DNA of 64,000 nucleotides, taken from positions 1-64,000 of the forward strand of contig NZ_JAGYIM010000014.1 of NCBI RefSeq assembly GCF_018402695.1, written 5' to 3'. This DNA is from Arsukibacterium sp. (GTDB lineage Bacteria > Pseudomonadota > Gammaproteobacteria > Enterobacterales > Alteromonadaceae). The notes under the pieces were generated by a model. That model searched no databases. It worked only from the letters and a program-made list of their open reading frames with translations, and had not been told where the DNA came from. Positions within the stretch are counted from its first letter, which is position 1, and the number at the start of each line of letters is the position of its first letter. Shown in pieces: positions 23,042 to 31,368 of this stretch. Both the position numbers and the translations under genes were made by a program.

Positions 23042-23968
23042 ATGACGCCTGGTAGTATTATCCGATTATTGTTTCTGGCCGCAATCTGGGGCGCTTCTTT
23101 TTTATTTATGCGGGTTGCGGTAGCCGAATTTGGCCCCGCCTGGCTGATGTTTGGCCGGGTGCTGCTGGCATCCTTGTTTCTGGCGGCGGTGGCGCTGGTT
23201 TATCAGCGCAGCTTACCTGTTCGCCAGTATGCCGGCCATTTTATGCTGCTGAGTTTTTTTAACACTGCGTTGCCTTTTTTATTGTTTGCCTATGCCGCGC
23301 AAACCCTGACCGCATCGTTACTGGCGGTACTCAATGCCACCGCGCCGTTGTGGGGCGCTCTAATTGGCTGGCTGTTTTTTCGCCAGAAAATGACGGTAAA
23401 AGTACTACTGGGTTTAGGGCTTGGGATCAGTGGTGTGGCTATCCTGGTAGGCTTTGATGATGTTGTTGCCTACAGCGTTGCCTTACCTGCTGTTGCTGCG
23501 GCCGCTGGTGCAGCTTGTTGTTACGGTATTGCTACCTGGTACACCCGGCTGGCAAGGCCGGTACCGGCATTTGTCAACGCGCACGGTAATATGTGGGGTG
23601 CTACATTGTGGTTGGTGCCCTTGCTATGGTTTTTGCCAATGCCGGTAGCAGAGCCCGCTACACAAAGCATACTGGCCGTGCTGGCGTTAGGTATTCTTTG
23701 TACGGGTGTAGCATACTTATTATATTTTCGGTTGGTGCAGGATTTGGGGGCAACCCCGACGCTAACAGTCACCTTTCTGATCCCGGTATTTGGCGTAGTC
23801 TGGGGCCACCTGTTTTTAGATGAAATAATTGGCTGGCATACTCTGGCGGGTGCCACTATTGTTATTGCCGGTACTATGCTGGTTACCGGTTTTAGTATCA
23901 GGGCTTTTCGTGCTGCACCTGTGTTGACGGAGCAAGCGTTAAAAGAACAAGAGTTAAAGGAGCAATAA
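23042..23968 (+). CDS. EamA/DMT-family permease
   Basis: The 308-residue protein has about ten hydrophobic helices in two EamA repeats (roughly residues 5-140 and 150-285), including the family's WGASFLFMRVA start and the FLFLIPVFGVVWGHLFLDE-type segment in the second half. DMT members export amino acids, metabolites or drugs; the substrate is not evident. The ATG at 23042 follows GCAGGGAACCAAGC and is preferred over a GTG eight codons upstream. The tail ends in two ALKEQ/ELKEQ repeats, whose codons supply AAAGGAG as ribosome binding site for the next gene, which starts in the TAATG of this stop. Confidence 0.87.
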   Translation: MTPGSIIRLLFLAAIWGASFLFMRVAVAEFGPAWLMFGRVLLASLFLAAVALVYQRSLPVRQYAGHFMLLSFFNTALPFLLFAYAAQTLTASLLAVLNATAPLWGALIGWLFFRQKMTVKVLLGLGLGISGVAILVGFDDVVAYSVALPAVAAAAGAACCYGIATWYTRLARPVPAFVNAHGNMWGATLWLVPLLWFLPMPVAEPATQSILAVLALGILCTGVAYLLYFRLVQDLGATPTLTVTFLIPVFGVVWGHLFLDEIIGWHTLAGATIVIAGTMLVTGFSIRAFRAAPVLTEQALKEQELKEQ

Positions 23969-24543
23969 TGAAATTATATGGTTCACAAACTTCACCCTAT
24001 GTCAGGCGGATCCGTTTATTCCTGTCTGACACTGATTGTGAGTTTATTAAGCTGAATATTCTCGAGGATGCTGATCGTGAAATTCTGGCGGCGATGAATC
24101 CAACGTTGCGCATCCCGATGCTGGCCGATGCTGAGCAGACTATTTTTGATTCAGGGGTGATCTACCGTTATCTGGCGGCAAAGCAAGGAGAGCCGGCACT
24201 TAGCTGGTATCAGGAAAATCAGTTAACCGTAATCAATGCGGTGAATGATTCACTGGTGATGTTATTTCAGTGCAGCCGCAGTGGCCTTGATACGAACGAA
24301 GATAAGCTGTTTTACAATTTACAGCGTGAGCGGATTGCCACGTCATTATTTGTACTGGAGCAACAAGCGGCCAATGCCGAGTTCGCTAACTGGCGTTATC
24401 CGGCGATGGCACTGTACAGCTTGCTTGACTGGATTTTGTTCCGCGAGCTGCTTGAGCTGGATGATTATCCAGCGCTATTGGCCTTTGTTGAGCAGAATCA
24501 GCAGCAGCCGATGGTCGCTGACACAGACCCACGGCTGGGGTAA
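23968..24543 (+). CDS. Glutathione S-transferase family protein
   Basis: The 191-residue protein has a thioredoxin-like N-terminal domain (MKLYGSQTSPYVRRIRLFL, then RIPMLADAEQTIFDSGVIYRYL, the GSH-binding cis-Pro and DS motif). A helical C-terminal domain follows. The Ser/Tyr near residues 6-11 in place of Cys fits a transferase rather than a glutaredoxin. The start codon overlaps the preceding permease stop by one base, so the two are translationally coupled; a shared substrate or stress response is possible but unproven. It ends 14 bases before the convergent yaeQ. Confidence 0.87.
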   Translation: MKLYGSQTSPYVRRIRLFLSDTDCEFIKLNILEDADREILAAMNPTLRIPMLADAEQTIFDSGVIYRYLAAKQGEPALSWYQENQLTVINAVNDSLVMLFQCSRSGLDTNEDKLFYNLQRERIATSLFVLEQQAANAEFANWRYPAMALYSLLDWILFRELLELDDYPALLAFVEQNQQQPMVADTDPRLG

Positions 24544-24557
24544 TTAAACGGTTGTGA

Positions 24558-25115
24558 TTAAACGGGTTGCTGCGCTTGTTTTAACACAACCGGTTCAATC
24601 AGCACGCTTTGACTGGCATCAGATAACCAGATCTGACCTTCACTGATATTGCACTGCAGCTGCATATTACGATTAACCAAAGCTGCCATCTCTTTTACAG
24701 CCGCTTCAGGAATTTCCGTTACCTGTAAATTTTGATAGCGCTGCAGCGCTGGTTCAATATTTTTCCACCAAACCGGCACGCTGCGGCCACCATAACAGAA
24801 CAACTGCACCTGCCGCGCCCGGCCACAGGCTTTACGTAGCCATTTTTCATCACTTTGGCCAAACTCAACCCACAAATTAATGTTGCCAGTTAAATCGCAA
24901 TCCCACAGCTCTGCCTGATCTTCCTCTGCACTTAAGCCTTTGGTAAACGTCAGGCTATCGGATGCATTAATAATAAATGCCAGCAAGCGCACCATCATCC
25001 GCTCATCGTTTTCAGAGGGATGCTGAGCCAGAGTTAAACTGTGATCCTGATAATAGTTACGGTCCATATCCGCGATTTGCAGCTGAACTTTAAAAACAGT
25101 CGCTTTAAGTGCCAT
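24558..25115 (-). CDS. yaeQ: YaeQ family protein
   Basis: The 185-residue protein matches the YaeQ family across its length (E. coli YaeQ, 181 residues): MALKATVFKVQLQIADMDRNYY, HPSENDERMMVRLLAF, FGQSDEKWLRKACGRA. YaeQ adopts a PD-(D/E)xK nuclease-like fold, and E. coli YaeQ was reported to complement haemolysin expression in an rfaH mutant, but its biochemical role is unclear. The gene lies downstream of the sod terminator and may have its own promoter in that 16-base to 80-base spacer. Confidence 0.92.
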   Translation of the reverse strand: MALKATVFKVQLQIADMDRNYYQDHSLTLAQHPSENDERMMVRLLAFIINASDSLTFTKGLSAEEDQAELWDCDLTGNINLWVEFGQSDEKWLRKACGRARQVQLFCYGGRSVPVWWKNIEPALQRYQNLQVTEIPEAAVKEMAALVNRNMQLQCNISEGQIWLSDASQSVLIEPVVLKQAQQPV

Positions 25116-25131
25116 AGAGATATACCCGCCA

Positions 25132-25166
25132 TAAAAAAGCCGCAGTGTAACGCAGCACTGCGGCTA
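25132..25166 (-). terminator. Rho-independent terminator of the sod gene
   Basis: On the minus strand, GCCGCAGTG and CACTGCGGC form a strong stem (about 25139-25164), ending in TTTTTTAT. It lies between the superoxide dismutase stop and the yaeQ start. Confidence 0.88.
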
Positions 25167-25199
25167 TCGCATCAAAAACAGTAAAGAAGCTTGCCAGCC

Positions 25200-25886
25200 T
25201 TAGTTGAGTGCAGAGCGATGTAACTCGTTAACCTTTTGCCAGTTTACCAGTTTCCACCAGGCCGTAGCATAGTCGCCACGCTTATTCTGATATTGCAGGT
25301 AGTAAGCGTGCTCCCAAACATCCAGTGCCAGTATTGGCGTGCCCTGCACATCAACGACATCCATTAGCGGGTTGTCCTGATTTGCGGTTGAAGTGACGAC
25401 CAGTTTGTTATTTTCGTCCAGAATAAGCCAGGCCCAGCCGGAGCCAAAGCGGGTTGCTGCCGCCTGATTAAAGGCATTTTGCAACGCTACTAAGGAACCA
25501 AAATCGCGTTCTATTGCTTTTTGAAGTTCTGTTGACGGCTCGCCACCCTGGCCGGCAGGAGCCATGATTTGCCAGAACAGCTGATGGTTGTAATGACCAC
25601 CGGCGTTATTGCGAACCGCATCGTTATATCGTGACATCCGCGACATAATAGCTTCCAGCGGCAGTTGTGCTAAATCCGGAAAGGTTGCAACCTGGCCATT
25701 TAAATTATTCACGTAAGCCTGGTGATGCTTACCGTGATGAATTTGCATGGTTGCTTTATCAATAACCGGCGCCAACGCATCAGCGGCGTAGGGCAGTGGT
25801 GCCAGGGTAAAGGGTTCGGCCGCTGTAGCGAGTGTACTTACTGAAAATAACGTAGCAAGCAATAGTGATTTGGCGGTTTTCAGCAT
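25200..25886 (-). CDS. Exported superoxide dismutase, Mn-type sequence
   Basis: The 228-residue protein carries the Fe/Mn-SOD fold with metal ligands H50, H101, D188 and H192 (the last two in LDVWEHAYYLQYQ). The second-shell residues follow the Mn pattern: Gly in NNAGGHYNHQLFW and Gln169 in TANQDNPLMD, as in E. coli SodA. Fe-type SodB instead has Gln in the first place. Residues 1-22 form a signal peptide (LLLATLFSVSTLATA), so it should be periplasmic, where most bacteria use Cu/Zn SodC. It is a single gene with its own terminator. Confidence 0.92.
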   Translation of the reverse strand: MLKTAKSLLLATLFSVSTLATAAEPFTLAPLPYAADALAPVIDKATMQIHHGKHHQAYVNNLNGQVATFPDLAQLPLEAIMSRMSRYNDAVRNNAGGHYNHQLFWQIMAPAGQGGEPSTELQKAIERDFGSLVALQNAFNQAAATRFGSGWAWLILDENNKLVVTSTANQDNPLMDVVDVQGTPILALDVWEHAYYLQYQNKRGDYATAWWKLVNWQKVNELHRSALN

Positions 25887-26144
25887 GATAGATAACTCCT
25901 GTTAAACACTAAAATATAATGATACAAAACACAATGTGCCGGTGAATCTGAGTTAACAGCTTAAATTTAAAGGTAAAGATACTATAAACTTAAGACAGCT
26001 GGATAGCTACTAACAACGTGCGGCGCCATTCTGCCGGCAGCAAGAATGGTAAACAGTTCTTAACAATTTCAAGCCGACACACGCTGGATGTTTACGTCCT
26101 ATCGTTTATCATTGGTTCAATGAAAGGAATTGGAAGAATTGTTA

Positions 26145-26627
26145 ATGAAACTCATCGTTATCAGCGGCTTGCTCTCGTTGCTGCCATTTTCGACAATAGC
26201 AGCGGTCTATAAATGTCAGCTAAATGGCGTCACAACTTACAGCCAAATTCCCTGTAGTGATGACGCTGAACAAACCGGCTATGCCACAGACAACATTGAT
26301 AGTCTGAACAACCAGCAACAGCCTGCAGCGCAAACTGAAAGCCCATCTGAAACATTGGTCAGGGTGCGCAATGCGTTAACTAAACGTGATATGCAACTTG
26401 AAATAACTAAACTTAAGGGGGACAAGGCCAGGTTACAGAGCCGGCGTGATATCGAGATCACAAAATTGCGGCAGTCTAAGCTTAACGCAAACAATAATCT
26501 TGCTGGCGCGGTATGGGAAGAAAGTTTGTCAAAAGAGATGGCTGCAATCGCAGCGCAATACGATACCGATATCCGTGCAGTTGATAGCGAGATTGACCGC
26601 CTGTCAAAACAATTGAGACGGCTTTAA
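26145..26627 (+). CDS. Small exported DUF4124-like protein with coiled coil
   Basis: The 160-residue protein has a signal peptide (about residues 1-19). It is followed by VYKCQLNGVTTYSQIPCSDDA, which matches the DUF4124 pattern of a YxW/C-x-NGx-x-YS-x-xPC strand pair with two cysteines likely disulfide-bonded. Residues about 65-160 are charged and helical, probably coiled coil. The ATG at 26145 is chosen because GGAAG precedes it and the signal peptide begins there. Function is unknown; a periplasmic envelope role is inferred from export only. Confidence 0.78.
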   Translation: MKLIVISGLLSLLPFSTIAAVYKCQLNGVTTYSQIPCSDDAEQTGYATDNIDSLNNQQQPAAQTESPSETLVRVRNALTKRDMQLEITKLKGDKARLQSRRDIEITKLRQSKLNANNNLAGAVWEESLSKEMAAIAAQYDTDIRAVDSEIDRLSKQLRRL

Positions 26628-26705
26628 TGACTGATGCCATGCCAGGGCATGATTGATAATCAGCGTTGCAAACATCTCAACCATATTCCAACTTGAAACA
26701 GAAAT

Positions 26706-26736
26706 AAAAAAGCCGCTTTGCTAAGCGGCTTTTTTA
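26706..26736. terminator. Bidirectional terminator between the DUF4124 gene and tRNA-Pro
   Basis: AAAAAAGCCGCTT and AAGCGGCTTTTTT form an almost perfect stem with T runs on both strands. It serves the plus-strand gene ending at 26627 and the minus-strand tRNA gene ending at 26748. The 26628-26977 gap otherwise holds only the tRNA and the promoter of the lipoprotein gene. Confidence 0.9.
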
Positions 26737-26747
26737 TTGGAATTTAA

Positions 26748-26824
<77 letters not shown>

Positions 26825-26977
26825 ACGTAGCGCGTATCATAATGATTCCCCGCCAGAATGCAATGCCGGATGAGTTGACTGCAGCAAATTTCGCCAGTTT
26901 GGAATGAAACGCGTTGATTAAGTAAAGGTTCAGCCCCGATGGCGTTAACTAACAGCACCATTATGGAGGGTAATACA

Positions 26978-27943
26978 ATGAAAAAAGCAATTATAACCGG
27001 CGCAGTTATTGCCGGGATATCTACGTTAACTGCTTGTGGTGGTTCATCTGATAATGATCCTCAGTCAGTCAAATTCAGCCTCAGTGTCAGTGACGCGCCG
27101 GTTAACGGCGCCAGGGTGGTGATGGTCTGCTTTAATGAGGTGGAACTAACCGGCAACGGCGTGGGCAGTCAAAGTTTCACCATAGGTGACGACGATAATG
27201 CCGCTGAAGCGAACGATAACTGTCGGGATGAGCAGGGCAACGTAATTGCAAATACCCGGGGGATCGATTTGCTGCTGCTTGACGGCGCTAAATCGGAGGC
27301 GCTGGTGAGTGAAGCTGAATTTGCAGCCGGTAACTATGGTCAACTGAGACTGGAGATCGCTGAGGGCAGTTATGTTGAGGTTGAAGATGGCAGCCGTGTC
27401 CCTCTACGAGTGCCTTCCAACGAATTGAAGCTGGGAGGCGTAACATTGTCTGCCGGGGGCACTTTTAGTTACACTCTGGAGTTCGATTTACGAAAAGCCA
27501 TGGTCGATCCGGTTGGTCAGGCCGGTTATCTGTTAAAGCCCACAGGCTTGCGGTTGGTTGATAATAGTGAAATTGGCCATATTACCGGTCAGGTTGCTGA
27601 AGGGATATTAATTAACAATAATTGCACTGTTGCCCCGGCGGATGCAGCAATACCTGTGGCTACAGTGTATTTATATCAAGGTGCAGACCGGCCGCTTGAT
27701 GAGTTGTCAGACACTGGCGGTGATAATAGCTATCAACCTTATACCAGTACCAATGTCTACTTTGACGGTGTAAGCGAGTATAATTACAGCATTGGTTTTA
27801 TTGATGCTGATAGTTATACGGCAGCATTAAGTTGTGACGTAGCAGATGATCCGGAAGCTGCAGATCAGATTGAATTTTTACAGGCTCAGAACGTAGAGAT
27901 ATCGGTAAGTAGTACACCGGTTGAACTTGATTTTGTAGAGTAA
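26978..27943 (+). CDS. DUF4382 domain lipoprotein
   Basis: The 321-residue protein has a lipoprotein signal with lipobox LTAC at residues 17-20, followed by GGSSDNDP. The next region begins FSLSVSDAPVNGARVVMVCFNEVEL, the signature opening of DUF4382, which runs to about residue 190. The C-terminal part (about 200-321) is acidic and may form a second beta domain. It is expected in the outer membrane. The ATG at 26978 has a strong TGGAGGG site; an ATG further upstream has none. A regulatory or surface role is unknown. A hairpin at 27981-28005 ends the transcript. Confidence 0.87.
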   Translation: MKKAIITGAVIAGISTLTACGGSSDNDPQSVKFSLSVSDAPVNGARVVMVCFNEVELTGNGVGSQSFTIGDDDNAAEANDNCRDEQGNVIANTRGIDLLLLDGAKSEALVSEAEFAAGNYGQLRLEIAEGSYVEVEDGSRVPLRVPSNELKLGGVTLSAGGTFSYTLEFDLRKAMVDPVGQAGYLLKPTGLRLVDNSEIGHITGQVAEGILINNNCTVAPADAAIPVATVYLYQGADRPLDELSDTGGDNSYQPYTSTNVYFDGVSEYNYSIGFIDADSYTAALSCDVADDPEAADQIEFLQAQNVEISVSSTPVELDFVE

Positions 27944-27980
27944 ATTTTGTAACAGCCAATAATTTTAACCACCACTTTTT

Positions 27981-28010
27981 AGCGACAGCATTGTCTGCTG
28001 TCGCTATTTT
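27981..28010 (+). terminator. Terminator of the DUF4382 lipoprotein gene
   Basis: AGCGACAGCA and TGCTGTCGCT form a perfect ten-base stem with loop TTGTC, followed by ATTTT. Confidence 0.85.
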
Positions 28011-28091
28011 CAGCTTTAATAATGACTATTTGTATAGCTTGCTATTCAAACCAGTCCTTCCTTGCTAGCATAGCCGTCTTTACGTCTTCTG

Positions 28092-28973
28092 GTGCATGCC
28101 GTGTTGTGGATCCCATTTACCTTGCTGGCTGCTTTTATGCAGGCCTGGCGCAATGCGTTTCAAAAACAATTAAGCAAAGAGGTAAAAGTGGCCGGTGTTA
28201 CCCTGGCGCGCTTTATCTGGGCGTCGCCGTTGGCTGCGCTGTATTTATGGGCGCTATATCAATGGCAACCGGCTCCGTTACCACAGCTAAGTGGCAGTTT
28301 TGGCGGCTTTGTTATTGGCGCAGCGCTGGCGCAAATTCTGGCCACGGCGTTAATGGTGAAGCTGTTTATGCTAAGAAACTACGCCATTGGTGCTGGGCTG
28401 GCAAAAAGTGAAGCGGTATTGGCGGCAGTGCTGGGCGTGTTGTTTTTCAGTGAAACGTTAACGCCGTTAGGTTGGCTGGGCGTGGCGCTTGGTGGCGGAG
28501 CGGTGTTTTTACTAAGTGGCGCCAGCTTACGCCAGTTATCCTGGCCGGTAATGCTGCTGGGTTTGGGAAGTGGTTTAGCCTTTGCGCTAACCTCATTATG
28601 GGTGCGTCAGGCCAGCCTGGTGTTAGGTTTACCCTTTCCACACGGTGCTGCCTGGGTATTACTGCTGGTGATAGTGTTACAAACCGTACTTTTACTGATG
28701 TGGTTGGGTTTGCAAGATCACGCCACGCTGCGAGCGCTGTGGCAACGGCCAAAGTTAACTGTGCTGGTAAGCGTGTGCAGTTGTGTGGGCTCGGTTGGCT
28801 GGTTTACAGCGATGAGCCTGGAGTCGGTGGCTCTGGTGAAAACTCTGGGCCAGGTAGAAGTACTATTTATGTTACTGATTTCTTCATTTATTTTAAAAGA
28901 GAAGTTAGTACGAAATGACCATCTTGGCTTAGCGCTGATCGTATTGGCTGCTATTTGTGTTATGTGGGCCTGA
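28092..28973 (+). CDS. EamA/DMT-family permease
   Basis: The 293-residue protein has ten predicted hydrophobic helices in two EamA repeats (MQAWRNAFQKQLSKEV near the start, VFLMLISSFILKEKL-type segment near the end). Its substrate is unknown. The start is uncertain: GTG at 28092 gives MHAVLWIPFTLL, but no good ribosome binding site precedes it, and GTG 28101 or TTG 28104 are alternatives. It is not closely related to the EamA proteins at 23042 and 30206, from which it differs throughout. A weak AATTACCA/TGGTAATT hairpin follows the stop (28979-29009). Confidence 0.84.
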   Translation: MHAVLWIPFTLLAAFMQAWRNAFQKQLSKEVKVAGVTLARFIWASPLAALYLWALYQWQPAPLPQLSGSFGGFVIGAALAQILATALMVKLFMLRNYAIGAGLAKSEAVLAAVLGVLFFSETLTPLGWLGVALGGGAVFLLSGASLRQLSWPVMLLGLGSGLAFALTSLWVRQASLVLGLPFPHGAAWVLLLVIVLQTVLLLMWLGLQDHATLRALWQRPKLTVLVSVCSCVGSVGWFTAMSLESVALVKTLGQVEVLFMLLISSFILKEKLVRNDHLGLALIVLAAICVMWA

Positions 28974-29093
28974 CAGGTTAATTACCAGCTGTGCCTGTGG
29001 TAATTCAGCCAGAATTAAATGCGTTCTTTGCTGGTGAATTTTTGCTAACTCAGTAAAATAGGCCGCTGTTTTAAGCAACCGAACTGAGTAAAA

Positions 29094-30203
29094 GTGGAGC
29101 AATTGGAGCAGGATCCTTTCGCCGACATCCGGCCATATCATGATAACGAAGTTGCGCCGGCTATTTCGCGCCTCATTGCTGATCGCGAATTTATTCAGGC
29201 CATTTTGCATTATCGCTTTCCGCGCTTATCCGGGCCTTTTGGCTGGCTGTTGTCGCCGTTGGTTCGTTTATGGTTGAAACGCCGCTGGGCCAGATTGAAG
29301 TCGGTAAGGGCAGTGCAGTTGCAGGTAGCCGGCTTTATGGACCGAATGATTGCCAGCACCACTGATAAAGTAACCTATTCCGGGTTGGAGCAGCTAGACC
29401 CGACGCAATCTTATTTATTCTTATCGAATCATCGGGACATTGCGATGGACCCGGCGCTGGTTAACTGGTGTCTGCATCAGCAGGGCTTTGCTACCGTGCG
29501 AATTGCCATTGGCGATAATTTGCTGCGCAAAGCCTGTGCCACTGAGCTGATGAAGTTAAATAAAAGCTTTATTGTCAAACGGGGCGCCAAGGGCCCGCGT
29601 GAAATGCTAAAGAATCTGACGCAATTGTCTGCGTATATTAAACACTCGCTGGATGACAATCATTCTGTCTGGATTGCGCAACGTGAGGGGCGGGCCAAAG
29701 ACGGTAACGATCAAACCGATCCAACAATTCTTAAAATGTTTTATATGCAGGGCAAGAAGCAAGGGCTCAGCTTTAATGAGTACCTGCAAAGCCTGAATAT
29801 TGTGCCAGTGTGTATTTCATACGAATATGACCCCTGCGACAGTGACAAAATTAATGAGCTATGGCAGAAGAAAACCCAGGGCAGTTATCAGAAAACCGAA
29901 TTTGAAGATATTGATGCCATTATAAAAGGCATTGTCGGTTATAAGGGCAGGGTACATGTTGCTTTTGCTAAGCCACTGCGGGCATTACCAGATGACCCGG
30001 ATACAGCCGCAGATTATATAGACCAGCAAATCTGGCAACACTATCGCCTTTACCCCATCAATGCGCTAGCTGCTGGCAGAAGTGAACCTGCTGCAACCGA
30101 AAAAGCGACCGAGCAATGGCAGCAACGGCTGCAAAGTGTGCCGCCAGGCGCTCATGACATGATGACGGCGTTATACGCGGCACCCGTGCTGAAAAAACAA
30201 TAA
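29094..30203 (+). CDS. PlsC-like glycerolipid acyltransferase
   Basis: The 369-residue protein contains the acyltransferase block I motif NHRDIAMDP (an NHx4D variant, near residue 112) and later RGAKGPREM and REGRAKDGN segments that correspond to the substrate-binding blocks of the PlsC/GPAT superfamily. It is longer than typical PlsC (about 245) and lacks obvious membrane helices beyond one hydrophobic patch near residue 55. The acyl acceptor is unknown. The start is a GTG with a weak site, so the N terminus is tentative. It is followed after two bases by an EamA permease, implying one transcript. Confidence 0.82.
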   Translation: MEQLEQDPFADIRPYHDNEVAPAISRLIADREFIQAILHYRFPRLSGPFGWLLSPLVRLWLKRRWARLKSVRAVQLQVAGFMDRMIASTTDKVTYSGLEQLDPTQSYLFLSNHRDIAMDPALVNWCLHQQGFATVRIAIGDNLLRKACATELMKLNKSFIVKRGAKGPREMLKNLTQLSAYIKHSLDDNHSVWIAQREGRAKDGNDQTDPTILKMFYMQGKKQGLSFNEYLQSLNIVPVCISYEYDPCDSDKINELWQKKTQGSYQKTEFEDIDAIIKGIVGYKGRVHVAFAKPLRALPDDPDTAADYIDQQIWQHYRLYPINALAAGRSEPAATEKATEQWQQRLQSVPPGAHDMMTALYAAPVLKKQ

Positions 30204-30205
30204 TA

Positions 30206-31057
30206 ATGGGCTATTTACTCAGTGTGACCGTGCTGTGGGCATTTTCGTTCAGCCTGATTGGAGTGTACCTGGCAGGCCAGGTTGACCCTTATTTTGCCGT
30301 GCTTAGCCGAATACTATTAGCATTATTGTTATTTAGCCCTTTGTTGCTGCGTTACCGTTTTGCCAGCAGCCTGGTGCTGCCGGTGATTGGTCTGGGGGCC
30401 TTGCAGCTGGGCCTGATGTATTTGTTTTATTACCAGTCTTTTTTGCTACTGACTGTGGCCGAAGTGTTAGTGTTTACCATTTTTACGCCGCTATATATCA
30501 CCCTGCTGCATGATGTGCTGGCCAAACGCTTTAATCCGCAGTTTTTGCTGGCAGCGCTGATTGCGGTGTTGGCGGCAGCCATCATGCGCTACCAGTCGTT
30601 TAGTGAACATTACTGGGCTGGTTTTGCCGTGGTGCAAGCAGCTAATTTGTGCTTTGCCCTGGGCCAGGTAGGGTATAAAAGGTTGCTGGCTGGCCAGGGG
30701 GATATTAAACAATATCAGCTGTTTGGCTGGTTTTATGTCGGTGCGGCGTTAATCGCTATTCCAGCCTGGTTACTGCTGGGCAACGAGCAATACCCCGATA
30801 CAACGGTGCATTGGGCAGTATTACTCTGGCTGGGGCTGGTTGCATCGGGCCTGGGCTATTACGGTTGGAATAAAGGCGCCACTCAGGTTTCCAGTGGCAT
30901 GCTGGCAGTGATGAATAACGCACTTATTCCGGCCGGGCTGCTGGTTAATGTAATTATCTGGCAACGTGATACGGATTTAGTGCGCCTGAGCATTGGCTGC
31001 GCTATGATCGGTTTTTCAATCTGGTTGTGCCGCAGGCCAGCCGGGCAGGGAGGTTAA
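30206..31057 (+). CDS. EamA/DMT-family permease (amino acid or carboxylate exporter-like)
   Basis: The 283-residue protein has ten hydrophobic helices, with the N-terminal WAFSFSLIGVYLAGQVDPYFAVLSRILLA segment and the C-terminal GMLAVMNNALIPAGLLVN segment. Both are typical of DMT carboxylate/amino-acid/amine transporters. It starts two bases after the acyltransferase stop with no clear ribosome binding site of its own, so coupling is probable. Its stop abuts the GTG of the next gene. Substrate unknown. Confidence 0.84.
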   Translation: MGYLLSVTVLWAFSFSLIGVYLAGQVDPYFAVLSRILLALLLFSPLLLRYRFASSLVLPVIGLGALQLGLMYLFYYQSFLLLTVAEVLVFTIFTPLYITLLHDVLAKRFNPQFLLAALIAVLAAAIMRYQSFSEHYWAGFAVVQAANLCFALGQVGYKRLLAGQGDIKQYQLFGWFYVGAALIAIPAWLLLGNEQYPDTTVHWAVLLWLGLVASGLGYYGWNKGATQVSSGMLAVMNNALIPAGLLVNVIIWQRDTDLVRLSIGCAMIGFSIWLCRRPAGQGG

Positions 31058-31303
31058 GTGGCAAGACAAGTACAGTACACCTTTAAAGGCACCACTAAAG
31101 TTATCGCCTTTAGCTATGATCGTTTTGTCGATTTATACGAGGCGGTTGCTGCTGCGGAAGGGATTGATCTCAGCGGTTTTCTGGCAATGGAACAGCAGGT
31201 GGCAAAAACGGCCAAAGATAAAGCGGCTATTAAGAACTTCCGGCAGCAAGCCTTTACCAAAATGGGCTTTAGTAATATTACTTTTCTGCGCGACGAGACC
31301 TGA
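31058..31303 (+). CDS. Small cytoplasmic protein, DUF2960-like
   Basis: This 81-residue soluble protein (MARQVQYTFKGTTKVIAFSYDRF, then YEAVAAAEGIDLSGFLAMEQQV) resembles from memory the DUF2960 family of Vibrio and Shewanella; I could not verify the match. The GTG start has an excellent AGGGAGG site inside the end of the preceding permease gene and touches that gene's stop, supporting a real, cotranscribed gene. No catalytic motif is visible. Confidence 0.8.
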   Translation: MARQVQYTFKGTTKVIAFSYDRFVDLYEAVAAAEGIDLSGFLAMEQQVAKTAKDKAAIKNFRQQAFTKMGFSNITFLRDET

Positions 31304-31368
31304 AGCCCATGTTCAGCCCCATGCGGCTATGTTAGGCTTTCAGCATTTAAAAAAACAGGAACTGAATT

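Noticed and set aside
28022-28411. Plus-strand ORF of 129 codons overlapping the start of the EamA gene at 28092
   Set aside because: It is in another frame of a clear membrane permease gene and its translation has no recognisable features.
28929-29210. Minus-strand ORF of 93 codons between the EamA and acyltransferase genes
   Set aside because: It overlaps both neighbours' coding ends on the opposite strand, lacks a ribosome binding site and matches no known family.
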